From Pseudomonas fluorescens (GTDB lineage Bacteria > Pseudomonadota > Gammaproteobacteria > Pseudomonadales > Pseudomonadaceae), in NCBI RefSeq assembly GCF_902497995.1, contig NZ_CABVII010000020.1, forward strand, positions 62,001 to 126,000: a stretch of 64,000 nucleotides of DNA. Direction: 5' to 3'. This document shows positions 43,849-52,317 of the stretch, one piece after another (the stretch's first letter is position 1; each line of letters begins with the position of its first letter). The notes under the pieces were generated by a model. It saw nothing but the letters and a program-made list of their open reading frames with translations. It was not told where the DNA came from and ran no database searches. The position numbers were made by a program, and so were the translations under genes.

Positions 43849-45294
43849 TCAGCCCTCGAGCTTGCTTTTCAGCAGTTCGTTGACCTGTTGCGGGTTGGCC
43901 TTGCCCTTGGACGCTTTCATGGCCTGGCCGACGAAGAAGCCGAACATCTTGCCGCGTTTGGCTTCGTCTGCCGCGCGGTATTGCTCGACCTGTTCGGCAT
44001 TGGCCGCGAGCATCTCGTCCAGCACTGCAGAGATGGCGCCGCTGTCGGTCACTTGCTTCAGGCCGCGCTTGTCGATGATCTCGTCCGCGCTGCCTTCGCC
44101 GTTGGCCATGGCTTCAAACACCACTTTGGCAATCTTGCCGGAGATGGTGTTGTCCTTGATGCGCAGCAGCATGCCGCCCAGTTGCTCGGCCGAGACCGGC
44201 GACTGGTCGATGTCCAGGCCCTGTTTGTTCAACAGGCTGCCCAGCTCGACCATCACCCAGTTGGCCGCCAGCTTGGCGTCGCCGCTGATGCCCACGACTT
44301 TCTCGAAGTAATCGGCTTGCTCGCGGCTGGTGGCCAGGACGCTGGCGTCGTAGACCGACAGGCCGAACTGCGCCTGGAAGCGCTCGCGTTTCTGCGGCGG
44401 CAATTCCGGCAGGGTGGCGCGCACGTCGTCGAGGAACGAGTTTTCGATGACCACGGGCAGCAGGTCCGGATCGGGGAAGTAACGGTAGTCGTTGGCTTCC
44501 TCTTTGCTGCGCATCGGACGGGTTTCGTCCTTGTTCGGATCGTACAGGCGGGTCTGCTGGATCACCCTGCCGCCGTCTTCGATCAGCTCGATCTGACGCT
44601 GCACTTCGGTGTTGATCGCCTTCTCGATGAAGCGGAACGAGTTGACGTTCTTGATCTCGCAACGGGTGCCGAATTCAATCTGGCCTTTCGGCCGAATCGA
44701 CACGTTGCAGTCGCAACGCAGCGAGCCTTCGGCCATGTTGCCGTCGCAAATGCCCAGGTAACGCACCAGTGCGTGGACAGCCTTGACGTAAGCCACGGCT
44801 TCCTTGGCGCTGCGCATGTCCGGCTCGGACACGATTTCCAGCAGCGGCGTGCCGGCGCGGTTCAGGTCGATGCCGGTGGCGCCGCTGAACTCTTCGTGCA
44901 GGCTCTTGCCGGCGTCTTCTTCCAGGTGCGCGCGGGTGATGCCGACGCGCTTGACCGTGCCGTCTTCGAGGGCGATGTCCAGGTGGCCCTTGCCAACGAT
45001 CGGCAACTCCATCTGGCTGATCTGGTAGCCCTTGGGCAGGTCCGGGTAGAAATAGTTTTTGCGGGCGAACACGTTGTGCTGGCCGATCTCGGCATCGATT
45101 GCCAAGCCGAACATCACCGCCATGCGCACCGCTTCCTGGTTCAGCACCGGCAGTACGCCGGGCATGCCCAGGTCGACCAGGCTGGCCTGGGTATTCGGCT
45201 CGGAACCGAAGGTGGTGGAACTACCGGAAAAGATTTTCGACCGGGTGGTGAGCTGGGTGTGAATCTCCAGCCCGATCACGACTTCCCATTGCAT
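43849..45294 (-). CDS. gatB: Asp/Glu-tRNA amidotransferase subunit B
   Basis: 481-residue subunit that binds misacylated Asp-tRNA(Asn)/Glu-tRNA(Gln) and activates the acid for amidation. N-terminus MQWEVVIGLEIHTQL; conserved parts include FFYPDLPKGYQISQ, DLNRAGTPLLEIVSEPD and LRCDCNVSIRP. The tail YqeY-like domain ends in NPQQVNELLKSKL. The start is ATG 45294 after GAGGAG; the frame is open upstream into gatA shadow sequence. 10 nt after gatA. Confidence 0.96.
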   Translation of the reverse strand: MQWEVVIGLEIHTQLTTRSKIFSGSSTTFGSEPNTQASLVDLGMPGVLPVLNQEAVRMAVMFGLAIDAEIGQHNVFARKNYFYPDLPKGYQISQMELPIVGKGHLDIALEDGTVKRVGITRAHLEEDAGKSLHEEFSGATGIDLNRAGTPLLEIVSEPDMRSAKEAVAYVKAVHALVRYLGICDGNMAEGSLRCDCNVSIRPKGQIEFGTRCEIKNVNSFRFIEKAINTEVQRQIELIEDGGRVIQQTRLYDPNKDETRPMRSKEEANDYRYFPDPDLLPVVIENSFLDDVRATLPELPPQKRERFQAQFGLSVYDASVLATSREQADYFEKVVGISGDAKLAANWVMVELGSLLNKQGLDIDQSPVSAEQLGGMLLRIKDNTISGKIAKVVFEAMANGEGSADEIIDKRGLKQVTDSGAISAVLDEMLAANAEQVEQYRAADEAKRGKMFGFFVGQAMKASKGKANPQQVNELLKSKLEG

Positions 45295-45304
45295 GTGTTT
45301 CTCC

Positions 45305-46756
45305 TCAGAAGCCGGTTGGGGTGCGGGTGTGCCAGTCAGTGTTGAGCTGATACTGGTGCGCAACGTTGAGCAAGCGGCCTTCCTGGAAATACGGGGCGAG
45401 CAGTTGCACGCCGACCGGCAGCCCGTCGACGAAACCTGCGGGCATGGACAAGCCCGGCAGACCGGCGAGGTTGGCGGTGATGGTGTAGACGTCTTCCAGA
45501 TAGGCAGCGACCGGGTCGCTGTTCTTGGCGCCGAGCTTCCAGGCCGGGTTCGGCGTGGTCGGGCCGAGGATGATGTCGACCTCATTGAAGGCGGCCATGA
45601 AGTCGTTCTTGATCAGGCGCCGAATCTTCTGCGCCTTCAGGTAGTAGGCGTCGTAGTAACCGGCCGACAGCGCGTAGGCACCGACCATGATCCGGCGCTG
45701 CACTTCCGGGCCGAAACCTTCGCCGCGGGAACGCTTGTACAGGTCGATCAGGTTTTTCGGGTCTTCGCAGCGGTAGCCGAAACGTACGCCGTCGAAACGC
45801 GACAGGTTGGAAGACGCTTCCGCCGGGGCGATCACGTAGTACGCAGGGATCGCGTGCTGCATGTTCGGCAGGCTGATTTCCTTGACCACGGCACCGAGCT
45901 TTTTCAGCTCTTCGACGCTGGCCATGACCAGGTCGGCGATACGCGGGTCAAGACCGGCGCTGAAGTATTCCTTGGGTACGCCGATGCGCAGGCCTTGCAG
46001 CGAACCGTTGAGGCTGGCGCTGTAATCAGGCACGGGCTCGTCGATGCTGGTGGAGTCCTGCGGGTCGAAACCGGCCATGCCTTGCAGCAGGATCGCGCAG
46101 TCTTCGGCAGTGCGAGCCAGCGGGCCACCCTGATCCAGGCTGGAGGCGTAGGCGATCATGCCCCAGCGCGAAACGCGACCGTACGTCGGTTTCAGGCCGG
46201 TGAGGTTGGTCAGTGCCGCGGGCTGGCGGATCGAGCCGCCCGTGTCGGTGCCGGTGGCCGCAGGCAGCAGGCGCGCGGCGACCGCAGCAGCGGAACCGCC
46301 GGACGAACCACCTGGCACGTGCTCCAGGTTCCACGGGTTTTTCACCGCACCGTAGTAGCTCGACTCGTTGGCCGAGCCCATGGCGAATTCGTCCATGTTG
46401 GTCTTGCCCAGGGTCACGGCTCCGGCAGCGGCCAGTTTGGCAACCACGGTGGCGTCGTAGGGCGCCTTGAAGTTGTCGAGCATCTTCGAGCCGCAGCTGG
46501 TGCGGATGCCCTGGGTGCAGAACAGGTCTTTATGGGCGATCGGCGCGCCGAGCAGGGCACCGTTCTCGCCATTGGCCCGGCGGGCGTCAGCGGCTTTGGC
46601 CTGCTGGAGCGCCAGGTCTTCGGTGAGGCTGATGAAGCTGTTGAGCTGAGGATCGAGCTGGGCGATGCGCGCCAGCAGGACTTTGGTCAGCTCTTCGGAG
46701 GAAAACTTTTTATCGGCGAGACCGCGGGCGATCTCGGCCAGAGTCAATTGATGCAT
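45305..46756 (-). CDS. gatA: Asp/Glu-tRNA amidotransferase subunit A
   Basis: 483-residue amidase that hydrolyses glutamine and supplies ammonia to GatB. The Ser-cisSer-Lys triad is K76 (APIAHKDLF), S151 (GGSSGGS) and S175 (GTDTGGSIRQP). Order gatC-gatA-gatB on the minus strand with short gaps indicates one operon. Confidence 0.96.
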   Translation of the reverse strand: MHQLTLAEIARGLADKKFSSEELTKVLLARIAQLDPQLNSFISLTEDLALQQAKAADARRANGENGALLGAPIAHKDLFCTQGIRTSCGSKMLDNFKAPYDATVVAKLAAAGAVTLGKTNMDEFAMGSANESSYYGAVKNPWNLEHVPGGSSGGSAAAVAARLLPAATGTDTGGSIRQPAALTNLTGLKPTYGRVSRWGMIAYASSLDQGGPLARTAEDCAILLQGMAGFDPQDSTSIDEPVPDYSASLNGSLQGLRIGVPKEYFSAGLDPRIADLVMASVEELKKLGAVVKEISLPNMQHAIPAYYVIAPAEASSNLSRFDGVRFGYRCEDPKNLIDLYKRSRGEGFGPEVQRRIMVGAYALSAGYYDAYYLKAQKIRRLIKNDFMAAFNEVDIILGPTTPNPAWKLGAKNSDPVAAYLEDVYTITANLAGLPGLSMPAGFVDGLPVGVQLLAPYFQEGRLLNVAHQYQLNTDWHTRTPTGF

Positions 46757-46772
46757 TGCAGGCTCTTTCCCT

Positions 46773-47060
46773 TTAGTCGATGACTTTCGGAACCAGGTAC
46801 AGGCCGTTTTCGACCGCTGGTGCGATGGACTGATAGGCTTCGCGATGATCGGTCTCGGTCACGACATCTGCACGCAGGCGCTGGCTGGCTTCCAGTGGAT
46901 GGGCGAGCGGCTCGATACCGTCGGTATCGACCGCCTGCATTTCGTCGACCAGCCCGAGAATGCTGTTCAGGGCCGAAGTAATGTGTGGAAGATCGGCATC
47001 ATTGAGGCCAAGGCAGGCCAGATGAGCGATTTTTTCCACGTCGGAGCGTTCAAGCGCCAT
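46773..47060 (-). CDS. gatC: Asp/Glu-tRNA amidotransferase subunit C
   Basis: 95-residue belt subunit that stabilises GatA-GatB. Family segments: ALERSDVEKIAHLACLGL at the start, NSILGLVDEMQAVDTDGIEPLAHP in the middle, and NGLYLVPKVID at the end. First gene of the gatCAB operon; divergent from mreB. A 15-nt palindrome (47084-47098) lies in its leader. Confidence 0.95.
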   Translation of the reverse strand: MALERSDVEKIAHLACLGLNDADLPHITSALNSILGLVDEMQAVDTDGIEPLAHPLEASQRLRADVVTETDHREAYQSIAPAVENGLYLVPKVID

Positions 47061-47083
47061 GGGAATCTCCAGTGGAAAACAGA

Positions 47084-47098
47084 ACGGACGGCGTCCGT
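47084..47098. promoter_or_regulatory. Palindrome in the gatC leader
   Basis: ACGGACG-G-CGTCCGT is a perfect odd-length palindrome 24 nt upstream of gatC; it may be a small hairpin in the mRNA or a protein site. Confidence 0.3.
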
Positions 47099-47271
47099 GT
47101 GTTAGATTGGTCGGAACACTACCGCATTTCTACGGTCATATGGCCGCGATTGTGGGGTTTGGTGCACAGAAAAGCGGCCAATTTAACATATTGGCGCCTT
47201 GCCCAAAATCCCTGTCGTTGTTAGAGTTTGCCGCACTTTTTTACCCACGCGTTGCCTAGGGTCCTTTCCCC

Positions 47272-48309
47272 ATGTTCAAGAAACTGCGTGGCATGTTTTC
47301 CAGCGATCTCTCCATTGACCTGGGCACTGCCAACACCCTTATTTACGTGCGCGAGCGCGGTATCGTCCTGAATGAGCCATCGGTTGTGGCCATTCGGACG
47401 CACGGTAACCAGAAAAGTGTTGTTGCTGTCGGCACCGAAGCCAAGCGCATGCTGGGCCGTACACCGGGCAACATTGCTGCCATTCGTCCGATGAAGGATG
47501 GCGTGATCGCCGACTTCAGCGTTTGCGAAAAGATGCTTCAGTATTTTATCAACAAGGTTCACGAAAACAGCTTCCTGCAGCCTAGCCCTCGCGTGTTGAT
47601 CTGCGTCCCGTGCAAATCCACCCAGGTTGAGCGTCGTGCCATCCGTGAATCGGCCCTCGGTGCCGGTGCCCGTGAAGTATTCCTGATCGAAGAGCCGATG
47701 GCGGCTGCGATCGGTGCCGGTCTGCCGGTTGAAGAAGCTCGCGGCTCGATGGTTGTCGATATCGGTGGCGGTACCACTGAAATCGCCCTGATCTCCCTGA
47801 ACGGTGTGGTTTATGCCGAATCCGTACGGGTTGGCGGCGACCGCTTCGACGAAGCGATCATCACCTACGTGCGTCGCAACTACGGCAGCCTGATCGGCGA
47901 GTCCACCGCCGAGCGCATCAAGCAGGAAATCGGTACCGCCTACCCGGGCGGCGAAGTTCGCGAAGTCGACGTTCGCGGCCGTAACCTGGCCGAAGGCGTT
48001 CCACGCGCATTCACCCTGAACTCCAATGAAGTGCTGGAAGCTCTGCAAGAGTCCCTGGCTACCATCGTTCAGGCGGTGAAAAGTGCGCTGGAACAATCGC
48101 CGCCGGAACTGGCGTCCGATATCGCCGAGCGTGGCCTGGTGCTGACCGGTGGTGGCGCCTTGCTGCGCGACCTCGACAAGTTGCTGGCCCAGGAAACCGG
48201 CCTGCCGGTGATCGTTGCCGAAGACCCGCTGACCTGCGTCGCTCGCGGTGGTGGCCGTGCCTTGGAAATGATGGATAAACACACCATGGACCTGCTTTCC
48301 AGCGAGTGA
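47272..48309 (+). CDS. mreB: Rod-shape actin homologue MreB
   Basis: 345-residue cytoskeletal ATPase that guides lateral cell-wall synthesis. The ATP-site motifs DLGTANTLIYV (phosphate 1), VDIGGGTTEIA (phosphate 2) and GGGALLRDLD (adenosine) are present. ATG 47272 (MFKKLRGMFSSDLSIDLGTA) is the standard start. First gene of mreBCD; a strong hairpin separates it from mreC. Confidence 0.97.
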   Translation: MFKKLRGMFSSDLSIDLGTANTLIYVRERGIVLNEPSVVAIRTHGNQKSVVAVGTEAKRMLGRTPGNIAAIRPMKDGVIADFSVCEKMLQYFINKVHENSFLQPSPRVLICVPCKSTQVERRAIRESALGAGAREVFLIEEPMAAAIGAGLPVEEARGSMVVDIGGGTTEIALISLNGVVYAESVRVGGDRFDEAIITYVRRNYGSLIGESTAERIKQEIGTAYPGGEVREVDVRGRNLAEGVPRAFTLNSNEVLEALQESLATIVQAVKSALEQSPPELASDIAERGLVLTGGGALLRDLDKLLAQETGLPVIVAEDPLTCVARGGGRALEMMDKHTMDLLSSE

Positions 48310-48340
48310 TATCGCCGGTTGCATCTATGCTGTTGGCGCG

Positions 48341-48366
48341 CAGGCAGCACTTTGCAGTGCTGCCTG
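48341..48366 (+). terminator. Hairpin between mreB and mreC
   Basis: CAGGCAGCACT and AGTGCTGCCTG pair perfectly (11 bp) around TTGC. No T-run follows, so it may be an mRNA-stabilising or partial stop element that keeps MreB above MreC. Confidence 0.6.
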
Positions 48367-48446
48367 TTGCGTTTATCTTCTGTCAGTCTGCATCCAGGCC
48401 GGTCTGCCTATGAATAACGAGAACATTTGCCTGGGAGGAGCGGCTT

Positions 48447-49580
48447 ATTAAACCGCTTTTCACCAAAGGGCCTTCACTGGGCGTGCGCTTGTTGGTGCTG
48501 GTCGTGCTATCGGTCGCGCTGATGGTGTTCGATGCCCGCTTCACACTGCTCAAGCCGGTGCGTAGCCAAATGTCGCTGGTGCTGATGCAGTCTTACTGGA
48601 TCACCGACTTGCCGCAGCGGCTATGGCAAGGTGTGTCCAGCCAGTTTGGCAGCCGTACCGAACTCGTCGCGGAAAACGAAAAACTCAAGACCGAAAACCT
48701 GCTGTTGCAGGGGCGCATGCAAAAGCTTGCGGCCCTGACCGAGCAGAACGTGCGGCTGCGCGAGTTGCTCAACTCCTCGGCACTGGTCAACGAGAAGGTC
48801 GAAGTGGCCGAGCTGATCGGCATGGACCCCAACCCTTTCACCCATCGCATCATCATCAATAAAGGTGAGCGCGACGGTGTAGTGCTCGGCCAGCCGGTGC
48901 TCGATGCCCGCGGCCTGATGGGCCAGGTGGTCGAGCTGATGCCGTACACCTCCCGCGTGCTGCTGCTGACCGATACCACCCACAGCATTCCGGTGCAGGT
49001 GAACCGTAACGGCCTGCGGGCGATTGCCAGCGGCACCGGCAACCCGGAACGCCTGGAACTGCGTCACGTGGCAGACACGGCCGACATCAAGGAAGGCGAT
49101 CTGCTGGTCAGCTCCGGTCTCGGTCAGCGGTTCCCCGCGGGTTACCCGGTGGCCACGGTCAGGGAAGTGATCCACGATTCAGGCCAGCCGTTCGCCATTG
49201 TTCGCGCCGTACCGACCGCCGCCTTGAACCGCAGCCGTTATCTGTTGCTGGTATTCAGTGACAGCCGCACAGCCGAAGAGCGCGCCAACGATGCCGCCCA
49301 GGCCCAGGAAGCGCTGGATCAGCACGGCGGTGGACCGATCATTCCCGCGACCGTGCCCAGGCCTGCAGCCGTTATCCCGGCTGCCGTCGCTGCTCCAGCC
49401 GCTCCGGTTGCTCCGGTGATCGCGCCTGCGGCCGCGACCACCCCGGCCAAACCTGTCGCAGCCAAGCCTGTTGCAGCCAAACCTGCCGCCACCAAGCCGC
49501 CCGCCAAACCACCGACGGCTCAACCCGCTGCCGCCAAACCGCCTGTCTCCGCGCCGGCCACCCCTGGGGGAAGAGAATAA
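48447..49580 (+). CDS. mreC: Rod-shape protein MreC, apparent AUU start
   Basis: 377-residue bitopic scaffold of the cell-elongation machinery. A start is placed at ATT 48447, because GGGAGGAG ends 6 nt upstream and the first residues (M)KPLFTKGPSLGVRL align with the MKPIFSRGPSLQIRL start of E. coli MreC. The first ordinary start, GTG 48483, would delete this part. Then come a membrane helix (~15-32), a coiled coil (TELVAENEKLKTENLLLQGRMQKL), the beta-barrel core, and an unusual ~110-residue tail rich in Ala, Pro and Lys. It overlaps mreD by one base. Confidence 0.88.
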   Translation: MKPLFTKGPSLGVRLLVLVVLSVALMVFDARFTLLKPVRSQMSLVLMQSYWITDLPQRLWQGVSSQFGSRTELVAENEKLKTENLLLQGRMQKLAALTEQNVRLRELLNSSALVNEKVEVAELIGMDPNPFTHRIIINKGERDGVVLGQPVLDARGLMGQVVELMPYTSRVLLLTDTTHSIPVQVNRNGLRAIASGTGNPERLELRHVADTADIKEGDLLVSSGLGQRFPAGYPVATVREVIHDSGQPFAIVRAVPTAALNRSRYLLLVFSDSRTAEERANDAAQAQEALDQHGGGPIIPATVPRPAAVIPAAVAAPAAPVAPVIAPAAATTPAKPVAAKPVAAKPAATKPPAKPPTAQPAAAKPPVSAPATPGGRE

Positions 49581-50071
49581 TGGTCGGTACTACCGCCTCC
49601 CGAAACGGCTGGATAGTCTGGCTGACGTTTGCCATCGGCCTGCTGCTCAGCGTTTCGCCGTTGCCGCAATTCATGGAAATCCTGCGCCCCCTGTGGCTCG
49701 CCTTGCTGCTGGCGTTCTGGGCGTTGGCATTGCCGCAGAAAGTCGGCATGGTGACCGCGTGGTGCCTGGGCCTGGCCGAAGATGTGCTCTATGGCACGCT
49801 GCTGGGCCAGAATGCGTTGATCCTGACGCTCATCACCTACCTGGTGCTGGCGCTGCAACAACGCTTGCGGATGTTCCCGATGTGGCAGCAGAGCCTGGTG
49901 ATCCTGGTGATCTTCGGCCTCGCCCAGTTGGTTCAACTATGGCTCAGCGCCCTGACCGGCAATCGTCAGCCAACGCTGGCGCTGGTCTTGCCGGCACTGG
50001 TCAGTGCGTTGCTCTGGCCTTGGGTCAGCTACGGTTTGCGCGGGTTGCGTCAACGCTACAGAATCAATTGA
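49580..50071 (+). CDS. mreD: Rod-shape membrane protein MreD
   Basis: 163-residue integral membrane protein with about five helices, partner of MreC in the elongasome. The ATG at 49580 shares its A with the mreC stop (TAATG). N-terminal residues NGWIVWLTFAIGLLLSVSPL and the segment LGLAEDVLYGTLLGQNAL fit the family. Confidence 0.94.
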   Translation: MVGTTASRNGWIVWLTFAIGLLLSVSPLPQFMEILRPLWLALLLAFWALALPQKVGMVTAWCLGLAEDVLYGTLLGQNALILTLITYLVLALQQRLRMFPMWQQSLVILVIFGLAQLVQLWLSALTGNRQPTLALVLPALVSALLWPWVSYGLRGLRQRYRIN

Positions 50072-50130
50072 TTCGGTCAGGCATTTGCCGGTGCCCTGTG
50101 AGGCAGGGCACTAAACAGGGAGATGTCTTG

Positions 50131-50727
50131 ATGAAACAGCTGTACCTCGCCTCAGGCTCGCCGCGTCGGCGTGAACTGCTCACGCAGATTGGCGTGCCGT
50201 TCTCCGTCATCAGTGCGGACATCGATGAAACCCCTTTGAATCTCGAATCGCCATCGGCCTATGTCGAACGCCTCGCGCGTGGCAAGGCCGAAGCCGGGCG
50301 GCGGCTGGTCGTGTCCGATGCGGATTTCTGTGTGCTGGGCGCCGATACCGCCGTGGTGCTCGATGGGAAAATTCTCGGCAAACCAGTGGACGAAGCCGAC
50401 GCGTGCGCCATGCTTATGATGCTGGCAGGCCAGGACCATGAAGTGCTGACCGCCATCGCCGTGCTTGACGGTGAGCGTTGTGAGTCACGGGTTGTGCGCA
50501 GTCTGGTGCGTTTTCGCCCCATCGATCGCGAAGAAGCGGCGGCCTACTGGGCCAGCGGCGAACCGCGAGACAAGGCTGGCGGCTACGGCATTCAAGGGCT
50601 GGGCGCGGTGTTTGTCGCCCAGCTGAATGGAAGCTATTCGGCGGTGGTCGGATTGCCGCTGTGCGAAACCTCGGAGCTGCTCGGCCATTTCGGCATACCC
50701 TGTTGGCAAACCCTTAACGCGCGCTGA
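50131..50727 (+). CDS. maf: Maf-family nucleotide pyrophosphatase (YhdE-like)
   Basis: 198-residue enzyme that hydrolyses non-canonical or dTTP/UTP nucleotides to monophosphates. The N-terminal motif LYLASGSPRRRELL and the ADTAVVLDGKILGKP segment hold the active-site residues. ATG 50131; the longer frame from 49471 is out of frame with mreC-mreD and not supported. Lies between mreD and rng, as in other gamma-proteobacteria. Confidence 0.94.
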   Translation: MKQLYLASGSPRRRELLTQIGVPFSVISADIDETPLNLESPSAYVERLARGKAEAGRRLVVSDADFCVLGADTAVVLDGKILGKPVDEADACAMLMMLAGQDHEVLTAIAVLDGERCESRVVRSLVRFRPIDREEAAAYWASGEPRDKAGGYGIQGLGAVFVAQLNGSYSAVVGLPLCETSELLGHFGIPCWQTLNAR

Positions 50728-50784
50728 GCGTCGTACTGACAAGATGCGGCCATTATCGTGAACATGCCTGAACGAGACCCTGCC

Positions 50785-52242
50785 ATGAGTGAAGAGATCC
50801 TGATCAACATCACGCCGATGGAATCGCGCGTGGCGGTGGTTGAAAACGGTGTCCTGCAAGAGGTTCACGTCGAACGCACGCAAAAGCGCGGCATCGTCGG
50901 CAACATTTACAAAGGTAAAGTCGTGCGGGTATTGCCCGGCATGCAGGCGGCTTTCGTCGACATCGGCCTGGACCGCGCCGCGTTCATCCACGCTTCGGAA
51001 ATTTCCCTGCGTGAAGGCCCTACGGTCGAGAGCATCAGTGCGCTGGTCCATGAAGGCCAGAGCCTGGTGGTGCAAGTCACCAAGGACCCGATCGGCTCCA
51101 AAGGCGCACGCCTGACGACTCAGCTATCGATCCCATCGCGCTATCTGGTGTACATGCCGCGCACGGCCCACGTCGGCATTTCGCTGAAGATCGAAGACGA
51201 AGCCGAGCGCGACCGTCTCAAGCAAGTGGTCACCGATTGCGTGGCCAAGGAAGGCATCAAGGAAGCCGGTGGCTTCATCCTGCGCACCGCCGCCGAAGGT
51301 GCCGGCGCCGATGAAATCCTCATGGACATCCGCTACCTGCGCAGGCTCTGGGATCAGATCAACGACCAGATCAAGACCATCAGCGCGCCGAGTGTGATTT
51401 ACGAAGACCTTGGCCTGGCGCTGCGCACCTTGCGTGACCTGGTCAGTCCGAAGATCGAGAAGATCCGCATCGATTCCCGCGAGACCTTTCAGAAAACCAC
51501 GCAATTCGTCGCCGAACTGATGCCGGAGATCGCCGATCGCCTGGAGCATTACCCCGGCGAGCGGCCGATCTTCGACCTGTATGGCGTCGAAGACGAAATC
51601 CAGAAGGCCCTTGAGCGTAAAGTGCCGCTCAAGTCCGGCGGCTATCTGGTGGTGGATCCGGCGGAAGCCATGAGCACCATTGACGTCAACACCGGGGCCT
51701 TCGTCGGTCATCGCAACCTCGAAGAAACCATCTTCAAGACCAACCTCGAAGCCGCCACCGCTATCGCCCGTCAGCTGCGCCTGCGCAATCTGGGCGGGAT
51801 CATCATCATTGACTTCATCGACATGGAAGATGAAGAGCACCAGCGCCAGGTGCTGCGCACCCTGGAAAAACAGCTGGAACGCGATCACGCCAAGACCAAC
51901 ATCATCGGCATCACCGAGTTGGGCCTGGTGCAGATGACCCGCAAGCGTACCCGCGAAAGTCTGGAGCAAGTGCTGTGCGAACCCTGCAGCAGCTGCCAGG
52001 GCCGCGGCAAGCTGAAGACCCCGGAAACCGTTTGCTACGAAATCTTCCGCGAAATCCTCCGCGAGGCGCGCGCCTATCAGGCGGAAGGCTATCGTGTACT
52101 GGCGAACCAGAAAGTCGTCGACCGTTTGCTCGATGAAGAGTCGGGCAATGTCGCCGAGCTGGAAGGTTTTATCGGACGCACCATTCGGTTCCAGGTGGAA
52201 ACCATGTATTCCCAGGAACAATACGACGTGGTGCTGCTCTGA
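50785..52242 (+). CDS. rng: Ribonuclease G
   Basis: 485-residue endoribonuclease that matures the 5' end of 16S rRNA and degrades mRNAs. N-terminal S1-like domain (GNIYKGKVVRVLPGMQAAFVDIG), catalytic Asp region IIIIDFIDMEDEEH, and the zinc-link Cys pair in CEPCSSCQGRG. The start MSEEILINITPMES (50785) matches E. coli length and sequence; nine further in-frame codons upstream (from 50758) are possible but not supported. Confidence 0.96.
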   Translation: MSEEILINITPMESRVAVVENGVLQEVHVERTQKRGIVGNIYKGKVVRVLPGMQAAFVDIGLDRAAFIHASEISLREGPTVESISALVHEGQSLVVQVTKDPIGSKGARLTTQLSIPSRYLVYMPRTAHVGISLKIEDEAERDRLKQVVTDCVAKEGIKEAGGFILRTAAEGAGADEILMDIRYLRRLWDQINDQIKTISAPSVIYEDLGLALRTLRDLVSPKIEKIRIDSRETFQKTTQFVAELMPEIADRLEHYPGERPIFDLYGVEDEIQKALERKVPLKSGGYLVVDPAEAMSTIDVNTGAFVGHRNLEETIFKTNLEAATAIARQLRLRNLGGIIIIDFIDMEDEEHQRQVLRTLEKQLERDHAKTNIIGITELGLVQMTRKRTRESLEQVLCEPCSSCQGRGKLKTPETVCYEIFREILREARAYQAEGYRVLANQKVVDRLLDEESGNVAELEGFIGRTIRFQVETMYSQEQYDVVLL

Positions 52243-52317
52243 GTCGTTGTGTTTCAACCCTGCTAGAACAGCGGGCCTCAGCTTTGTGCAGTATTTTTGC
52301 CACGGGAGCCAACTGAC

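Noticed and set aside
48483..48485. GTG 48483 as the mreC start
   Set aside because: It would remove conserved N-terminal residues, and its spacing to a ribosome site is poor compared with ATT 48447.
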